Counted from the stretch's first letter, positions 24,293-35,926 are shown. The stretch is DNA of 64,000 nt from Arenimonas terrae (GCF_006265115.1 NZ_SMDR01000001.1:1302001-1366000), one strand, 5' to 3'. Notes: generated from the letters alone by a model not told the origin. Translations and numbers: made by a program.

Positions 24293-24943
24293 ATGACGGA
24301 CTACGAGCACGACCACGAATCCCCGCGCGAGGAACTCGCCAACGCCATCACCCATGGCCTGGGCGCGGTGGCGGCGGCCATCGGCGGCATCGTGCTGGTG
24401 GCGATGTCGGCGCGTTACGGCAACGGCTGGCAGCTGGCCGGCGCCATCGTCTTCGGCGTCGCGCTGGTGCTGCTCTACGTCGCCTCGACCCTGTACCACG
24501 CCAGCACCGACCACGTGGTGCGCGGTCGCTACAAGGTCTTCGACCACTGCGCGATCTTCGTCCTGATCGCCGGCACCTACACGCCCTTCACCCTGGTTGG
24601 CCTGCGCGACGACGGCGGCTGGTGGCTGTTCGCGGCGATCTGGACCCTGGCCGTGGCGGGCGTGGTGTTCAAGCTGTTCTTCACCGGCCGCTTCAAAGGC
24701 CTGTCCACCCTGATCTACATCGCGATGGGCTGGATGGTGGTGACCGCCGTCGGGCCCTTCCTGCGCAACATCCCGCATGAAACCACGGCCTGGCTGCTGG
24801 CGGGCGGCATCGCCTACACCTTGGGCACGGTGTTCTACATGAGCCGGCGGATTCCGTTCGCACACGCCATCTGGCATGGCTTCGTGCTGGTGGGCAGCGC
24901 CTGCCACTTCGTGGCGGTGGCGCAGCAGGTGCTGCCGGCCTAG
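24293..24943 (+). CDS. Hemolysin III / YqfA-type seven-helix membrane protein
   Basis: This 216-residue integral membrane protein has seven predicted helices, from ANAITHGLGAVAAAIGGIVL to the last AIWHGFVLVGSACHFVAV. It belongs to the hemolysin III (PAQR-like) family, whose conserved zinc-site residues are represented by STLYHAS, DHCAIFVLIAGTYTPF and HAIWHGFVLVGSACHF. The name is historical; in Gram-negative bacteria relatives are linked to membrane lipid homeostasis, and haemolytic activity should not be assumed. It starts 41 bases after the REP-like palindrome, and its stop overlaps the stop of the convergent CBS gene by 3 bases. Confidence 0.88.
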   Translation: MTDYEHDHESPREELANAITHGLGAVAAAIGGIVLVAMSARYGNGWQLAGAIVFGVALVLLYVASTLYHASTDHVVRGRYKVFDHCAIFVLIAGTYTPFTLVGLRDDGGWWLFAAIWTLAVAGVVFKLFFTGRFKGLSTLIYIAMGWMVVTAVGPFLRNIPHETTAWLLAGGIAYTLGTVFYMSRRIPFAHAIWHGFVLVGSACHFVAVAQQVLPA

Positions 24944-25368
24944 CTGGCGATGTATTGCTGGAGCTGGGCGATTTCCTGCTGCTGGTCCTCGATAACCGCC
25001 TTCACCAGGTCGCCGATCGAAACCAGGCCGAGCACGCGGCCGTCCTCGACCACGGGCAGGTGGCGGATCTTGCGGGCCGTCATCAGCTGCATGCAGGTCT
25101 GGGCGGTGTCGGTCGGCAAGACGGTCACGACCGGGCTGGACATGATCTGCGCGACCGGCGTGTCGGCCGACGAACGGCCCTGCAGGATGACCTTGCGCGC
25201 GTAGTCGCGTTCGGTGGCGATGCCCACCAGGTCGTGGCCCTGCATGACCAGGACCGAGCCGATGTGGTGTTCGGCCATCAGCCGGATCACCTCGAGCACG
25301 GGCGCTTCCTGCGGCACCGCGACGAGGCGGCCGGCCTTGCCCTCGAGGATCTGGTTCACGTTGCGCAT
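24940..25368 (-). CDS. Tandem CBS-domain protein
   Basis: This 142-residue protein consists of one pair of CBS motifs: HHIGSVLVMQGHDLVGIATERDYARKV (about 34-60) and RKIRHLPVVEDGRVLGLVSIGDLVKAV (about 99-125), forming a Bateman module that normally binds adenosine nucleotides such as AMP, ATP or SAM. There is no attached catalytic or transport domain, so it probably regulates a partner by nucleotide sensing. The C-terminus EDQQQEIAQLQQYIAS may form a short coiled coil. Stand-alone proteins of this architecture are common in proteobacteria and of unassigned function. Confidence 0.88.
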   Translation of the reverse strand: MRNVNQILEGKAGRLVAVPQEAPVLEVIRLMAEHHIGSVLVMQGHDLVGIATERDYARKVILQGRSSADTPVAQIMSSPVVTVLPTDTAQTCMQLMTARKIRHLPVVEDGRVLGLVSIGDLVKAVIEDQQQEIAQLQQYIAS

Positions 25369-25444
25369 CTGACTGCCCTCCGCTGCACCTGGGCCCGATC
25401 ATAGACCCCTGCCCGGCCGGTTTCACCTGCCGCGGAGACGCGGC

Positions 25445-26383
25445 TCAGCGGCGCGGACGCCAGTCGCCGACCAGGTAGAGCGGGCGCTGCTTGACCTCGA
25501 CGTAGAGCCGGCCCAGGTACTCGCCGACGATGCCCAGGGCCACGAGCTGCAGGCCCCCGAGGAACAGCATGACGGTCATCAGCGACGGCCAGCCCTGCAC
25601 CGGGTCGCCCCACAGCACGGTGCGGGCGATGATCCACAGGCCCCAGGCGAAGGCCGCCAGCGCGGTGAACACGCCGACGTAGGTCGCCAGCCGCAGCGGC
25701 ACCGTCGAGAAGCTGGTGATGCCCTCGAGCGCCAGGTTCCAGAGCCGCCAGTAGTTGAACTTGCTGCCGCCGGCCACGCGCGCCTCGCGCTCGTAGGGGA
25801 AGGACACCTGCCGGAAGCCGACCCAGGCGAACAGCCCCTTCATGAAGCGCTGGCGTTCGCGCGTCTGCCGCAGCGCATCGAGCACCCGCCGCGAAATCAG
25901 CCGGAAGTCGCCGGTATCGCGCGGGATCCGCGTGTCCGACAGCCAGCCCATCACGCGGTAGAACGCCGAGGCGGTGGCGCGCTTGAGCCAGGTTTCGCCG
26001 TCGCGGCGCAGGCGGGTGCCGTAGACCACGTCGTACCCCTCGCGCCAGCGGGCGACGAACTGCGCGGCCAGTTCCGGCGGGTCCTGCCCATCGGCGTCGA
26101 GGATCATCGCGGCATCGGTGTCGACATGATCCAGGCCGGCGGTGAGCGCGAGCTCCTTGCCGAAGTTGCGCGCCAGGCGCAGCAGGCCCACCCGCGGATC
26201 GTCCGCCGCCAGCTGCTGCATCACCTCCCAGGTGCCGTCGCGGCTGCCGTCGTCGACGTAGAGCACCTGCGCGTCGGCGTCCAGCGCGTCCATCACCCGG
26301 GCCAGTCGCGCGTGCATCAGCGGCAGCGCGTCCTGCTCGTTGAAGGCGGCAATGACGAAGGTGATGGAGCGGCGCTCGGTCAT
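25445..26383 (-). CDS. GT2 glycosyltransferase, polyprenyl-phosphate sugar transferase type
   Basis: This 312-residue enzyme resembles ArnC/GtrB/DPM-type transferases that load a sugar onto undecaprenyl phosphate at the inner membrane. GT-A features: FVIAAFNEQDALP, the metal/nucleotide motifs VDDGSRDGT and LDADGQDPPE, RNFGKELALTAG, and DTGDFRLISRRVL. Two C-terminal membrane helices (about 235-255 and 265-290) follow. The donor sugar is unknown. It starts nine bases after the mtgA stop, so they form one unit. Related enzymes modify LPS or teichoic-like polymers, consistent with the cell-wall neighbour. Confidence 0.88.
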   Translation of the reverse strand: MTERRSITFVIAAFNEQDALPLMHARLARVMDALDADAQVLYVDDGSRDGTWEVMQQLAADDPRVGLLRLARNFGKELALTAGLDHVDTDAAMILDADGQDPPELAAQFVARWREGYDVVYGTRLRRDGETWLKRATASAFYRVMGWLSDTRIPRDTGDFRLISRRVLDALRQTRERQRFMKGLFAWVGFRQVSFPYEREARVAGGSKFNYWRLWNLALEGITSFSTVPLRLATYVGVFTALAAFAWGLWIIARTVLWGDPVQGWPSLMTVMLFLGGLQLVALGIVGEYLGRLYVEVKQRPLYLVGDWRPRR

Positions 26384-26392
26384 GCCGGCATC

Positions 26393-27154
26393 TTACCTTC
26401 TGGTTCCGCGCTTGTTGGGGTCGGGCGGCGCTTCCAGGTAGGCCGCGCCGCCGAGGTTGCGGGCGTTGCGCTGGATCCAGGCGGCGCGTCGCTGCACGTA
26501 GGGTCCGGGATTGCGCGCACTGTATTTTTTCGGATTCGGCAGCACCGCGGCCAGGCGGGCGCTTTCGGCCGGCGTCAGGCGGCTGGCGGGTTTGCCGAAG
26601 AAGGTCTGCGCCGCGGCTTCCGCACCGTACACGCCATCGCCGAACTCGGCGATGTTGGCGTAGACCTCGAGGATGCGGCGCTTGGGCCAGGTCATTTCGA
26701 TCAGCAGCGTGTACCAGGCCTCCAGCGCCTTGCGCGCGTAACCGCCGCCGCCCCACAGGTACAGGTTCTTGGCGACCTGCTGGCTGATGGTGCTGGCGCC
26801 ACGCACGCGGCCGCCGCGGGCATTGCGGTCGAGCGCCCTGTCGATGGCGTCCAGGTCGAAGCCGTGGTGCAGCGGGAACTTCTGGTCTTCGGCCGCCACC
26901 AGCGCGATCGGCAGGTGCGGCGAAAGCTGGTCGTAGTCGCGCCATTCGTGCCGCAGCGTGAAGCCCTGCTCGCCGGCGCCCTCGAGCTGCCGCCAGACCA
27001 TGAAGGCGCTGGTCGGCGCGTCCACGAAGCGCGGCACCAGTACCTGCAGGCCGGTGACGCCGACGAACAGCACTGGCAGCCACAGCAACCGGCGCAGCCA
27101 GCGGCGGCGCGGTCGCGGGGATGGAAGATCGGACAAACGGATGGCCTGGGGCAT
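26393..27154 (-). CDS. mtgA: Monofunctional peptidoglycan glycosyltransferase
   Basis: This 253-residue GT51 enzyme polymerises lipid II into glycan strands at the inner membrane. After one membrane helix (about 23-42) come the family motifs: [15 protein letters not shown] with catalytic Glu89, [46 protein letters not shown] and the second glutamate region, [16 protein letters not shown]. No transpeptidase domain is present, which separates it from PBP1. ATG 27154 starts at MPQAIRL, giving the usual short cytosolic tail; longer readings are unsupported. Co-transcribed with the GT2 gene downstream. Confidence 0.94.
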   Translation of the reverse strand: MPQAIRLSDLPSPRPRRRWLRRLLWLPVLFVGVTGLQVLVPRFVDAPTSAFMVWRQLEGAGEQGFTLRHEWRDYDQLSPHLPIALVAAEDQKFPLHHGFDLDAIDRALDRNARGGRVRGASTISQQVAKNLYLWGGGGYARKALEAWYTLLIEMTWPKRRILEVYANIAEFGDGVYGAEAAAQTFFGKPASRLTPAESARLAAVLPNPKKYSARNPGPYVQRRAAWIQRNARNLGGAAYLEAPPDPNKRGTRR

Positions 27155-27209
27155 GCGCACAGTGTGCGGGCGCAGGGGGTCTGGACTGAAGCCCCGCGGC
27201 GGGCGGCGG

Positions 27210-27215
27210 TACAAT
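27210..27215 (+). promoter_or_regulatory. Probable -10 box for hslO
   Basis: TACAAT lies eight bases before the chosen hslO start and includes part of an upstream ATG (27214). If correct, the mRNA is nearly leaderless and ATG 27214 cannot be the start. Confidence 0.4.
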
Positions 27216-27222
27216 GCCGGGC

Positions 27223-28119
27223 ATGAGCGACGCCCACCCCGACCGCGACACCCTCACCCGCTTCCTGCTCGAACGCTCCGGCGTGCGCGGCGTCGTGGTG
27301 CATCTGGACCAGACCTGGCTCGAGATCGCCGGCCGCACCGAATACCCGCTGCCGGTGGCCGCGCGCCTGGGCGAGACCTGCGCCGCGGCCGCGCTGTTCA
27401 CCGGCCACGCCAAGATCGACGGCCGCCTGAGCGTGCAGCTGCGTGGCACCGGTGCCCTGCGCACCCTGTTCGCCGAATGCACCGCCGCCGGCACCCTGCG
27501 CGGCATCGCCCACTTCGACGAGCCCATTCCCAGTCCGCTGACCCCGCGCGCCTTCGGCCCGGGCTCGCTGCTGGCGATCACGATCGAGTCGACCCCACCC
27601 GGCGCCTCCGAAACCACCCGCTACCAGGGCCTGGTCGGGCTGGACGCCGACAGCCTGGCCGCGGCCTTCGAGGGCTACTTCGAGCAGTCCGAACAGCTGC
27701 CGACCCGGGTCCTGCTGGCCAGCCAGCGCGGCCGGGCGGCCGGCATCATGCTGCAGCAGCTGCCCGGCGGCCACGGCGACCCGGACGGCTGGGACCGCTG
27801 CAACGCCCTGTTCGAGACCCTGGGCGACGAGGAGCTTGCGGACCAGCCGGTTCAGACCCTGCTCTGGCGCCTCTTCCACGAGGAAGGCGTGCAGCTGCTC
27901 GACCGCCGCGCCCTGGCCTTCGCCTGCTCCTGCTCCCGCGAGCGGGTCGGCGACATGCTGCGCAGCCTGGGGCAGGCCGAGGCCCGCGAGACCCTGGTGG
28001 ACGGGACGGCCGTGGTGCACTGCGATTTCTGCGGGCAGGAGTACCGCTTCGAAACTGAACAGATCGAAGCCCTGTTCAGCCTGGCGCCGACGGCGCCTGG
28101 GTCGGACAGCCTGCAATAG
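27223..28119 (+). CDS. hslO: Redox-regulated chaperone Hsp33
   Basis: This 298-residue holdase is switched on by oxidative unfolding. The zinc-centre cysteines are in the family pattern CxC...CxxC: Cys235, Cys237 ([10 protein letters not shown]), Cys267 and Cys270 (HCDFCGQEY). The N-terminal substrate-binding domain has [13 protein letters not shown] and [21 protein letters not shown] prefer ATG 27223 because the alternative ATG at 27214 overlaps a likely -10 box; the difference is only three residues. It is divergent from mtgA and followed by a 150-base control region for the next gene. Confidence 0.94.
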   Translation: MSDAHPDRDTLTRFLLERSGVRGVVVHLDQTWLEIAGRTEYPLPVAARLGETCAAAALFTGHAKIDGRLSVQLRGTGALRTLFAECTAAGTLRGIAHFDEPIPSPLTPRAFGPGSLLAITIESTPPGASETTRYQGLVGLDADSLAAAFEGYFEQSEQLPTRVLLASQRGRAAGIMLQQLPGGHGDPDGWDRCNALFETLGDEELADQPVQTLLWRLFHEEGVQLLDRRALAFACSCSRERVGDMLRSLGQAEARETLVDGTAVVHCDFCGQEYRFETEQIEALFSLAPTAPGSDSLQ

Positions 28120-28186
28120 CGAGAAATGCGTCACGGATTCCACGGCAGGGACTTGCCGGGGCTGGAGGGCAAGGGTTAAATTCCTG

Positions 28187-28192
28187 TAAAAT
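28187..28192 (+). promoter_or_regulatory. Probable -10 box for the outer-membrane-like protein gene
   Basis: TAAAAT followed by TCGG lies 78 bases before ATG 28271, in a locally AT-richer stretch. No clear -35 box is visible at the usual distance. A small GGGAA/TTCCC hairpin lies in the leader near 28213. Confidence 0.45.
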
Positions 28193-28270
28193 TCGGTCGC
28201 CACCCCCCACCCGGGAACTTCCCGGTCAGGCACGGCTCCAAGCGAGCCACCGAGGACAAGAACAAAGACC

Positions 28271-29251
28271 ATGCTGCCGCTTCGCGCCACCGCCCTCACC
28301 CTCCTCGCCCTCGCGGCGACGGGGGCGTTCGCGCAGGCGCCGTCGCCGCTGGTGGTCGAGAACACCGACGACGGCGCCACCACCGCGCTGCCGATCATCC
28401 GCAACAACCAGATCGAAGGTTTCCTGCTGATCGAGTCCGACGCCACCGCCGGCGCGCGCTCGTCGCTGGACCGCATCCTGGGCCGCAGCAACACCCCGTC
28501 CATCGGCGCCGGCCTGACCCTGCCGCTCGACAATGGCCGCCGCATCGGCGCCAGCCTGTCGCTCGAGAGCAACCCGACCCTGGGCCTGCTGTGCGAAGGC
28601 ACGTCGGTGTCGCGCAGCTTCGGCGCGCTCGCCCAGCACTGCATGGTGGCCAACCTCTCGCCCAACCCGGCGGCACCGCTGGCGCTGTCCCAGCCCGGCC
28701 TGCGCGCCGAGGCCAGGCTCGAGGGCGACCGCAGCGCGATCAGCGCGAACCTCGGCCTGAACCGCTTCGACCTCGACGGCCCGCTCGCCCTGCCGGGCGC
28801 CGCGTCCGTCATCGGCGCCAGCGACCTGACGCTGTCGCTCAACAGCACCGAAGTGCAGCAGGAAGACATCGGCCTGCTCGGCGAACTCAAGTTCGGCCAG
28901 AGCGGCTGGGTCAGCATCGGCGGCACGCTGGCGCGCGCGCGCATCGTCTCGGCCAACCAGCTGCCCGGTGGCCTGCCGCCGCAGTGGAACAGCGGCACGC
29001 TCAGCCTGAGCGCCGGCCACGGCAACTTCGGCGGCGAGATCGTCGGCCGCGTGATCGAGATCCCGGGCAGCACCGTGCGCTACAGCAATGTCGGCGTCGG
29101 CGTGACCTGGCGTGCGCCGTGGCGGGCCCGCCTGAGCGTGGGCGCCGAAAACCTGATGAGCAACGGCCGCAATCCCTTCGCTCCGTCCGCGGACGACGAG
29201 AAGGACGAATCGGCGCGGGTGCCCTACATCCGCTACGAGCAGGACCTCTGA
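28271..29251 (+). CDS. Exported protein of unknown function, probable outer-membrane beta structure
   Basis: I do not recognise this 326-residue protein. It has a clear signal peptide ending TGAFAQ. The mature chain is rich in alternating hydrophobic/polar beta-strand segments (SIGAGLTLPLDNGRRIGASLSLES, WVSIGGTLARARIVSA, GTLSLSAGHGNFGGEIVGRVI, RYSNVGVGVTWRAPWRARLSVGAENL) with few long helices, suggesting a small barrel or beta-sandwich; two cysteines (LLCEGT, QHCMV) may form a disulfide. The tail is acidic and the chain ends QDL rather than an aromatic residue, unlike classical barrels. It stands alone with its own promoter-like region and is convergent with the UDP-sugar dehydrogenase. Confidence 0.7.
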   Translation: MLPLRATALTLLALAATGAFAQAPSPLVVENTDDGATTALPIIRNNQIEGFLLIESDATAGARSSLDRILGRSNTPSIGAGLTLPLDNGRRIGASLSLESNPTLGLLCEGTSVSRSFGALAQHCMVANLSPNPAAPLALSQPGLRAEARLEGDRSAISANLGLNRFDLDGPLALPGAASVIGASDLTLSLNSTEVQQEDIGLLGELKFGQSGWVSIGGTLARARIVSANQLPGGLPPQWNSGTLSLSAGHGNFGGEIVGRVIEIPGSTVRYSNVGVGVTWRAPWRARLSVGAENLMSNGRNPFAPSADDEKDESARVPYIRYEQDL

Positions 29252-29257
29252 GCCTGC

Positions 29258-29276
29258 GCCGCGCCCGGAGCGCGGC
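29258..29276. terminator. Hairpin between convergent genes
   Basis: GCCGCGC (29258-29264) pairs with GCGCGGC (29270-29276) around loop CCGGA, seven bases after the preceding stop and before the convergent dehydrogenase gene ends. It could stop transcription from both sides; no T run is present. Confidence 0.4.
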
Positions 29277-29315
29277 CGATTCCGCCCTGCGGGCCCTCCT
29301 TGGCCCGGTCTCGAT

Positions 29316-30596
29316 TCAGATCCGTTCGTCGGCGACGCCCTCGGGCATCGCGTACTTGATGTCGTAGAAGACCGAGCCGCCAGGCTTGCCGAGCGCGCGC
29401 AGCGCGGCCGCGTCCATTTCCCGGAAACAGGCGTGGCCGACGGCCATCACCACTGCGTCGTATGCCCCGGCTTCCGGGGTCGCCACGGGTTCGATGCCGA
29501 GCTCCCGACGCGCCTCGTCGGCATCGGCCCAAGGGTCGTGCACGTCCACGCGGGCGTTGGCCGATTCCAGCTCGCGCACCAGGTCGGCGACGCGCGTGTT
29601 GCGCAGGTCCGGGCAGTCCTCCTTGAAGGTCAGGCCCAGAACCAGCACGCGCGCGCCGACCACGTGGATGCGCTCGCGCGCCATCAGCGCCATCACCCGG
29701 TGCGCGACGTAGATGCCCATGCGGCTGTTGATGCGGCGCGCGGCCAGCATCAGCTCGGGGTGGTACCCGAGCACACTGGCCTTGTGCGTCAGGTAGTACG
29801 GGTCCACGCCGATGCAGTGGCCGCCGACCAGGCCCGGCCGGAATGGCAGGAAGTTCCACTTGCTGCCCGCTGCCCGGAGGACCTCCAGGGTGTCGATGCC
29901 CATCTTGTTGAAGATCATCGCCAGCTCGTTGACCAGGGCGATGTTGACGTCGCGCTGGGTGTTCTCGATCACCTTGGCCGCCTCGGCCACCCGGATCGAC
30001 GAGGCCTTGTGGGTGCCGGCGGCGATGATGCCGCCGTAGAGCGCGTCCACGAAGTCGGCGGTCTCCGGCGTCGAGCCCGAGGTCACCTTGACGATGGTGG
30101 TGAGCGTGCGCGTGCGGTCGCCGGGATTGATGCGCTCGGGGCTGTAGCCGCAGGTGAAGTCGACGTTGAAACGCAGGCCCGAGGCCTTCTCCAGCACCGG
30201 CACGCAGATTTCCTCGGTGGTGCCGGGATAGACGGTGGACTCGTACACGACCACGTCACCACGCTTGAGCACGGCGCCGATGGCCGCGCTGGCGTCCTGC
30301 AGCGGCCGCAGGTCGGGGCGGTTGGCCTCGTCCACCGGTGTCGGCACGGTGACGATGTAGACGTTGCAGGCGGCGAGGTCGGCCGGGTCGTGGCTCAGGC
30401 GCAGGCGCCGCGCGGCGGCGAACTGCCCGGCGCCGGCGCCCAGGTTGGGGTCGTGGCCGGCGCGCAGGGTCTCGACCCGGCGACGGTCGATGTCGTAACC
30501 GACGGTGTCGTGATGGCGGCCGAACTCCAGCGCCAGCGGCAGGCCGACGTATCCCAGCCCGACTATGCCCAGCTTCACCTCTTCCAGCGGCCTCAT
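29316..30596 (-). CDS. Nucleotide-sugar 6-dehydrogenase (TviB/WbpO type)
   Basis: This 426-residue enzyme oxidises a UDP-N-acetylhexosamine (GlcNAc or GalNAc) to its uronic acid with two NAD+. It has the Rossmann start [49 protein letters not shown], the catalytic cysteine in [15 protein letters not shown], and a C-terminal half with [19 protein letters not shown]. These fit the Vi-antigen TviB/WbpO branch rather than UDP-glucose dehydrogenase, but the exact substrate is uncertain. ATG 30596. It ends a minus-strand pair with manC about 73 bp upstream, so both probably feed an exopolysaccharide or O-antigen. No polymer-assembly genes are in the window. Confidence 0.9.
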   Translation of the reverse strand: MRPLEEVKLGIVGLGYVGLPLALEFGRHHDTVGYDIDRRRVETLRAGHDPNLGAGAGQFAAARRLRLSHDPADLAACNVYIVTVPTPVDEANRPDLRPLQDASAAIGAVLKRGDVVVYESTVYPGTTEEICVPVLEKASGLRFNVDFTCGYSPERINPGDRTRTLTTIVKVTSGSTPETADFVDALYGGIIAAGTHKASSIRVAEAAKVIENTQRDVNIALVNELAMIFNKMGIDTLEVLRAAGSKWNFLPFRPGLVGGHCIGVDPYYLTHKASVLGYHPELMLAARRINSRMGIYVAHRVMALMARERIHVVGARVLVLGLTFKEDCPDLRNTRVADLVRELESANARVDVHDPWADADEARRELGIEPVATPEAGAYDAVVMAVGHACFREMDAAALRALGKPGGSVFYDIKYAMPEGVADERI

Positions 30597-30669
30597 GCCA
30601 GACGTCCCTTGCTGCCCCGCGGCAGCTCGGGCGCAGGATAGCCGATGCCGCTCCAGCCCCGGCGCCGCA

Positions 30670-32085
30670 TCAGGCCCCACCCCGGCCGTAGACGTCCTCG
30701 AAGCGCACGATGTCGTCTTCGCCCAGGTAGCTGCCGGACTGCACCTCGATCAGCTCCAGCGGCACCTTGCCGGGATTCTCGAGCCGGTGCCTGCTGCCGA
30801 GCGGGATGTAGGTGCTCTGGTTCTCCGCCAGCAGGAACACCCTGTCGTCGCAGGTGACGCGGGCGCTGCCGCTGACCACGATCCAGTGCTCGGCGCGGTG
30901 GTGGTGCATCTGCAGGCTGAGGCTGGCGCCCGGGTTCACGACGATGCGCTTGACCTGGAAGCGCTCTCCGCTGTCGATGCCGTCGTAGCTGCCCCAGGGC
31001 CGGTAGACCTTGCGGTGGATGCTGGCCTGGGCGCGGCCCTCGGCCTTGAGCCGGGCGACGATGTCCTTGACCTGCTGCACCTGGTCGCGCGCGGCCACCA
31101 GCAGCGCGTCGTCGGTGTCGACCACGATGACGTCCTGCAGGCCGAGCAGGCTGACCAGGCGGCGCCCGCCCCAGGCCAGAGTGTTGCGGCAGCCCAGGGC
31201 CAGCACGTCGCCGTGGTGGGCATTGCCGTCGGCGTCCTGGTCGGCGATTTCCCACAGCGCCGACCATGAGCCGACGTCGCTCCAGCCCACGTCGATCGGC
31301 AGCACCGCCGCGGCCGCGGTCTTTTCCATCACCGCATAATCGATCGAGTCGGCCGGGCAGGCCTCGAAGGCGGTGCGGTCCAGGCGCAGGAAGTCGGCAT
31401 CGCGCTTGCCCGCGGCCAGCGCCGCTTGCACCGCGGCGACCATGGCCGGCGCGAAGCGCTCGAGCTCCTCGAGGTAGCGCGAGGCGCGGAACAGGAACAT
31501 GCCGGAGTTCCAGAAATATTCGCCGCTCGCCACGTAGGCCTGGGCGGTGGCCAGGTCGGGCTTCTCGACGAAGCGGCGGACCGGGCGCACGCCCTCGCCC
31601 GCCGCGGCCTGGATGTAGCCGTAACCGGTTTCCGCGCCGGTGGGCACGATGCCGAAGGTGACCAGCGCGCCGCCCTCGGCGGCAGCCACCGCCGCCAGCA
31701 CGGCAGCGCGGAACCCGGCTTCGTCGCGGATCACATGGTCCGAGGGCAGCACCAGCAGCAGCGGATCGCCGCCGCCCGAGCGCGCCTGCAGCGCCGCCGC
31801 GGCGATCGCCGGCGCGGTATTGCGGCCGACCGGCTCGAGCAGCAGGGCGGCGGGCGCGACCCCGGCCTGGCGCAGCTGTTCGGCGACCATGAAACGATGT
31901 TCTTCGTTGGCCACCACGATCGGGCGGCCGGCGCCGGCCAGCCCGTCCAGGCGCCGCCAGGTGGCCTGCAGCAGCGACTGCTCGCCGACCAGGGGCTGGA
32001 ACTGTTTGGGATGGGTCTCCCGCGACAGGGGCCAGAGCCGCGTACCGGAACCACCGGACAGCAGGACGGGGATCAGTTCGGTCAT
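30670..32085 (-). CDS. manC: Mannose-1-phosphate guanylyltransferase / mannose-6-phosphate isomerase
   Basis: This 471-residue bifunctional enzyme makes GDP-mannose and interconverts mannose- and fructose-6-phosphate. The nucleotidyltransferase signature [22 protein letters not shown] is at 8-30, with [18 protein letters not shown] and the GDP-mannose motif [11 protein letters not shown]. The type II isomerase cupin begins near 345, with [38 protein letters not shown] and [14 protein letters not shown] as metal-binding elements. ATG 32085 starts at [10 protein letters not shown]. It is divergent from amgK. Confidence 0.94.
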   Translation of the reverse strand: MTELIPVLLSGGSGTRLWPLSRETHPKQFQPLVGEQSLLQATWRRLDGLAGAGRPIVVANEEHRFMVAEQLRQAGVAPAALLLEPVGRNTAPAIAAAALQARSGGGDPLLLVLPSDHVIRDEAGFRAAVLAAVAAAEGGALVTFGIVPTGAETGYGYIQAAAGEGVRPVRRFVEKPDLATAQAYVASGEYFWNSGMFLFRASRYLEELERFAPAMVAAVQAALAAGKRDADFLRLDRTAFEACPADSIDYAVMEKTAAAAVLPIDVGWSDVGSWSALWEIADQDADGNAHHGDVLALGCRNTLAWGGRRLVSLLGLQDVIVVDTDDALLVAARDQVQQVKDIVARLKAEGRAQASIHRKVYRPWGSYDGIDSGERFQVKRIVVNPGASLSLQMHHHRAEHWIVVSGSARVTCDDRVFLLAENQSTYIPLGSRHRLENPGKVPLELIEVQSGSYLGEDDIVRFEDVYGRGGA

Positions 32086-32123
32086 GGCGTGCGGAAACCG
32101 GGGCGGGACGCGGGCCGCCATGA

Positions 32124-33905
<1,782 letters not shown>

Positions 33906-33915
33906 GGCACGGCGA

Positions 33916-33939
33916 AAACCGTGTGCGAGGACACGGTTT
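33916..33939 (+). terminator. Hairpin after murU
   Basis: AAACCGTGT (33916-33924) pairs perfectly with ACACGGTTT (33931-33939) around GCGAGG. It lies just after the amgK-murU pair and before the diguanylate cyclase, and is probably a terminator although no extended T run follows the stem. Confidence 0.55.
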
Positions 33940-34126
33940 CGCTGGCCAACGGCACCGGATCAACGAAAAGATTACGCGCAGTTCTCAGCCTGACGCCGCG
34001 ATGCTTGCATCCGCGCGCCGCATGGCCGCTAATGCCGCTTCCCCCCGTGACTGTCAGCCGTGCCCGCCCCCGGTGGACGCCCTGCGGCAGCACGCGGCGG
34101 GTCCCCGTTTGCCTGGAAGCCCGACC

Positions 34127-35230
34127 GTGATCCCGCTGTTCGCCCGCCTCAAAACCGGACTCGACCACGCGCTCGAAGGCGAGCTGGCGAAACTGCCCCC
34201 GCACGAGCGGCGCGAACAGCAGCGTCGGCAGATCCAGCTGCTGCACTGGCCGCTGGCGAACCTGCTGCTGGCGCTGGCCGTGCTGGAAACGCTGCGCGTC
34301 GCGATGCTGGCCATCGAACAGCTGCGGCCGGCGCTGGCCTGGCAGGGCGCCGCCGCCCTGGGCTTGCTGGTGCTGGCGGCGGTGTACCGCAACCTGGTGT
34401 CGCTGCGCCGTCGGGTCTGGCTGGGCTCGGGTTTCATGCTGTTGATGCTGGCCAGCCTGCTGGTGCCCGTGCAGAGCTGGCAGGGCGCGCCGCTGCTGTC
34501 GCTGGCCGGCTTCCTGCTGCTGCCGGCGGCCTGCCTGCCGCTGCTGGTGCGGCCGAAGGTGGCGTGGACGGCGCTGGCGGTCGGCACGGCGGCGATGGCC
34601 GCGGTGCTCTGGGGCATGGTGGATGCGCCGCTGGCCGACAAGCGCACTTTCGCCTTTTATTTCCTGGTCAGCGTGACCGCCGGCCTCGTGCTGCGCCGCG
34701 CCCGCGCCAACCTGGCCACGCGCCTGGACCGCGAGGTCGAGACGCTGTGGCAGCGCGCGGTCACCGACCCGCTCACCGGCCTGCTCAACCGCCACGGCTG
34801 GATGAACCTGGCTGGCACCGCGATGCGCGACGCGGTGAGCGCCGGCCGGCAGCCGGCGGTGCTGTTCATCGACGTCGACCACTTCAAGCGCACCAATGAC
34901 GCGCACGGCCACCTTGCCGGCGACGAACTGCTGCGCCAGCTCGGCCAGCTGATCGAGGCCTGCATCGGTGCCGGCCAGTTCGCCGCGCGGCTCGGCGGCG
35001 AGGAGTTCGCCTGCCTGCTGCCCGACTCCTCCGAAGCGCAGGCGGAACGTTTCGCCCGGCGCATCGCCGCCGAGTACCGGCACCACGCCGCCAGCTTCGG
35101 CTCGACCCTGAGCATCGGCGTTTCCACTTACGGCGACGGCGACCTGCTCAACGACCTGCTCGCGCGAGCCGATGCCGCGCTGTATGAAGCCAAGCACCGC
35201 GGCCGCGACCAGATCGTGGTCGCGCGCTGA
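34127..35230 (+). CDS. Membrane diguanylate cyclase (GGDEF)
   Basis: This 367-residue protein has about six membrane helices (roughly 45-185) and a C-terminal GGDEF domain (about 205-365) with VTDPLTGLLNRHGW, FIDVDHFKRTNDAHGHLAGD and the loop GGEEF. There is no RxxD inhibitory motif five residues before GGEEF (the stretch is GAGQFAARL), so product inhibition through that site is not expected. GTG 34127 is preceded by TGGAAG at a good distance; an ATG at 34001 in the same frame would add a low-complexity leader without ribosome site. The membrane part has no recognised sensor family. Confidence 0.86.
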   Translation: MIPLFARLKTGLDHALEGELAKLPPHERREQQRRQIQLLHWPLANLLLALAVLETLRVAMLAIEQLRPALAWQGAAALGLLVLAAVYRNLVSLRRRVWLGSGFMLLMLASLLVPVQSWQGAPLLSLAGFLLLPAACLPLLVRPKVAWTALAVGTAAMAAVLWGMVDAPLADKRTFAFYFLVSVTAGLVLRRARANLATRLDREVETLWQRAVTDPLTGLLNRHGWMNLAGTAMRDAVSAGRQPAVLFIDVDHFKRTNDAHGHLAGDELLRQLGQLIEACIGAGQFAARLGGEEFACLLPDSSEAQAERFARRIAAEYRHHAASFGSTLSIGVSTYGDGDLLNDLLARADAALYEAKHRGRDQIVVAR

Positions 35231-35242
35231 GCGGCAGCCGGT

Positions 35243-35926
35243 TCAGAGCTGGCTGCGCAGGAACGGGATGGTGATGCGGCGCTGCGCCGCCAGGCTGGCC
35301 TTGTCGAGCCGGTCCAGCAGGGCGGTCAGGCTGGCCAGGTCGCGGTCCACGCGCCGCAGCAGGTAGTCGAGCACCGGTTCGTCGAGCTCCAGGCCGCGGC
35401 GGCCGGCGCGCTGGCGCAGCACTTCGCGGCGGCCGGCCTCGTCCAGCGGCTCCAGCACCACGCGCACGCACTGGCCGAGGCGGGTCACCAGGTCCGGCAG
35501 CCCCAGGCCCAGCGCGGCCGGGTTGCCGCGCGCCGCATACAACAGCACGGCGCCGCTGGCGCGGGCGCGGTTGTGGAAATGGAACAGGGCCTCTTCTTCG
35601 CCGCGGTCGCCGGCGATCGCCTCCAGGCCGTCCAGGCAGACCAGGTCGGCCCCCTCCTGCGCCGCCAGTGCATCGTCCAGCCGGCCGGCGAAGGCCGGCA
35701 GTGCCAGGTAGGCGGCGCGGCGGCCGAGCGCGGCGGCCTCGGCGCAGGCCGCCAGCATCAGGTGGCTCTTGCCGCTGCCGGCCGGACCGGAAAGGAACAG
35801 CCAGTCGGCGGATGCGCCGCGCGCGGCCGCATGCACCGCGTCGCGCGCGGCGGCCTGGCCGTGGAAGGCGTCGAATCGCTGGTCGGGCGGCGTGCGCAGC
35901 GCCAGCGGCAGTTGCGGCGTGCTCAC
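35243..35926 (-). CDS. hda: DnaA inactivator Hda
   Basis: This 227-residue DnaA-related AAA+ protein, with the sliding clamp, promotes hydrolysis of DnaA-ATP to prevent re-initiation. A clamp-binding motif QLPLAL is at residues 5-10. Walker A is SGPAGSGKSHL; the Walker B region reads LVCLDGLEAI, where the usual acidic pair is changed; ARGNPAALGLGLPDL and the arginine-finger region RLGQCVRVVLEPLD follow. It lacks the DnaA DNA-binding domain. The start is GTG 35926, overlapping the stop of the upstream permease gene (GTGA). Confidence 0.93.
   Translation of the reverse strand: MSTPQLPLALRTPPDQRFDAFHGQAAARDAVHAAARGASADWLFLSGPAGSGKSHLMLAACAEAAALGRRAAYLALPAFAGRLDDALAAQEGADLVCLDGLEAIAGDRGEEEALFHFHNRARASGAVLLYAARGNPAALGLGLPDLVTRLGQCVRVVLEPLDEAGRREVLRQRAGRRGLELDEPVLDYLLRRVDRDLASLTALLDRLDKASLAAQRRITIPFLRSQL

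Noticed and set aside
34001-34126. ATG at 34001 as start of the membrane diguanylate cyclase
   Set aside because: The added 42 residues are low-complexity with no ribosome site; GTG 34127 has TGGAAG upstream.
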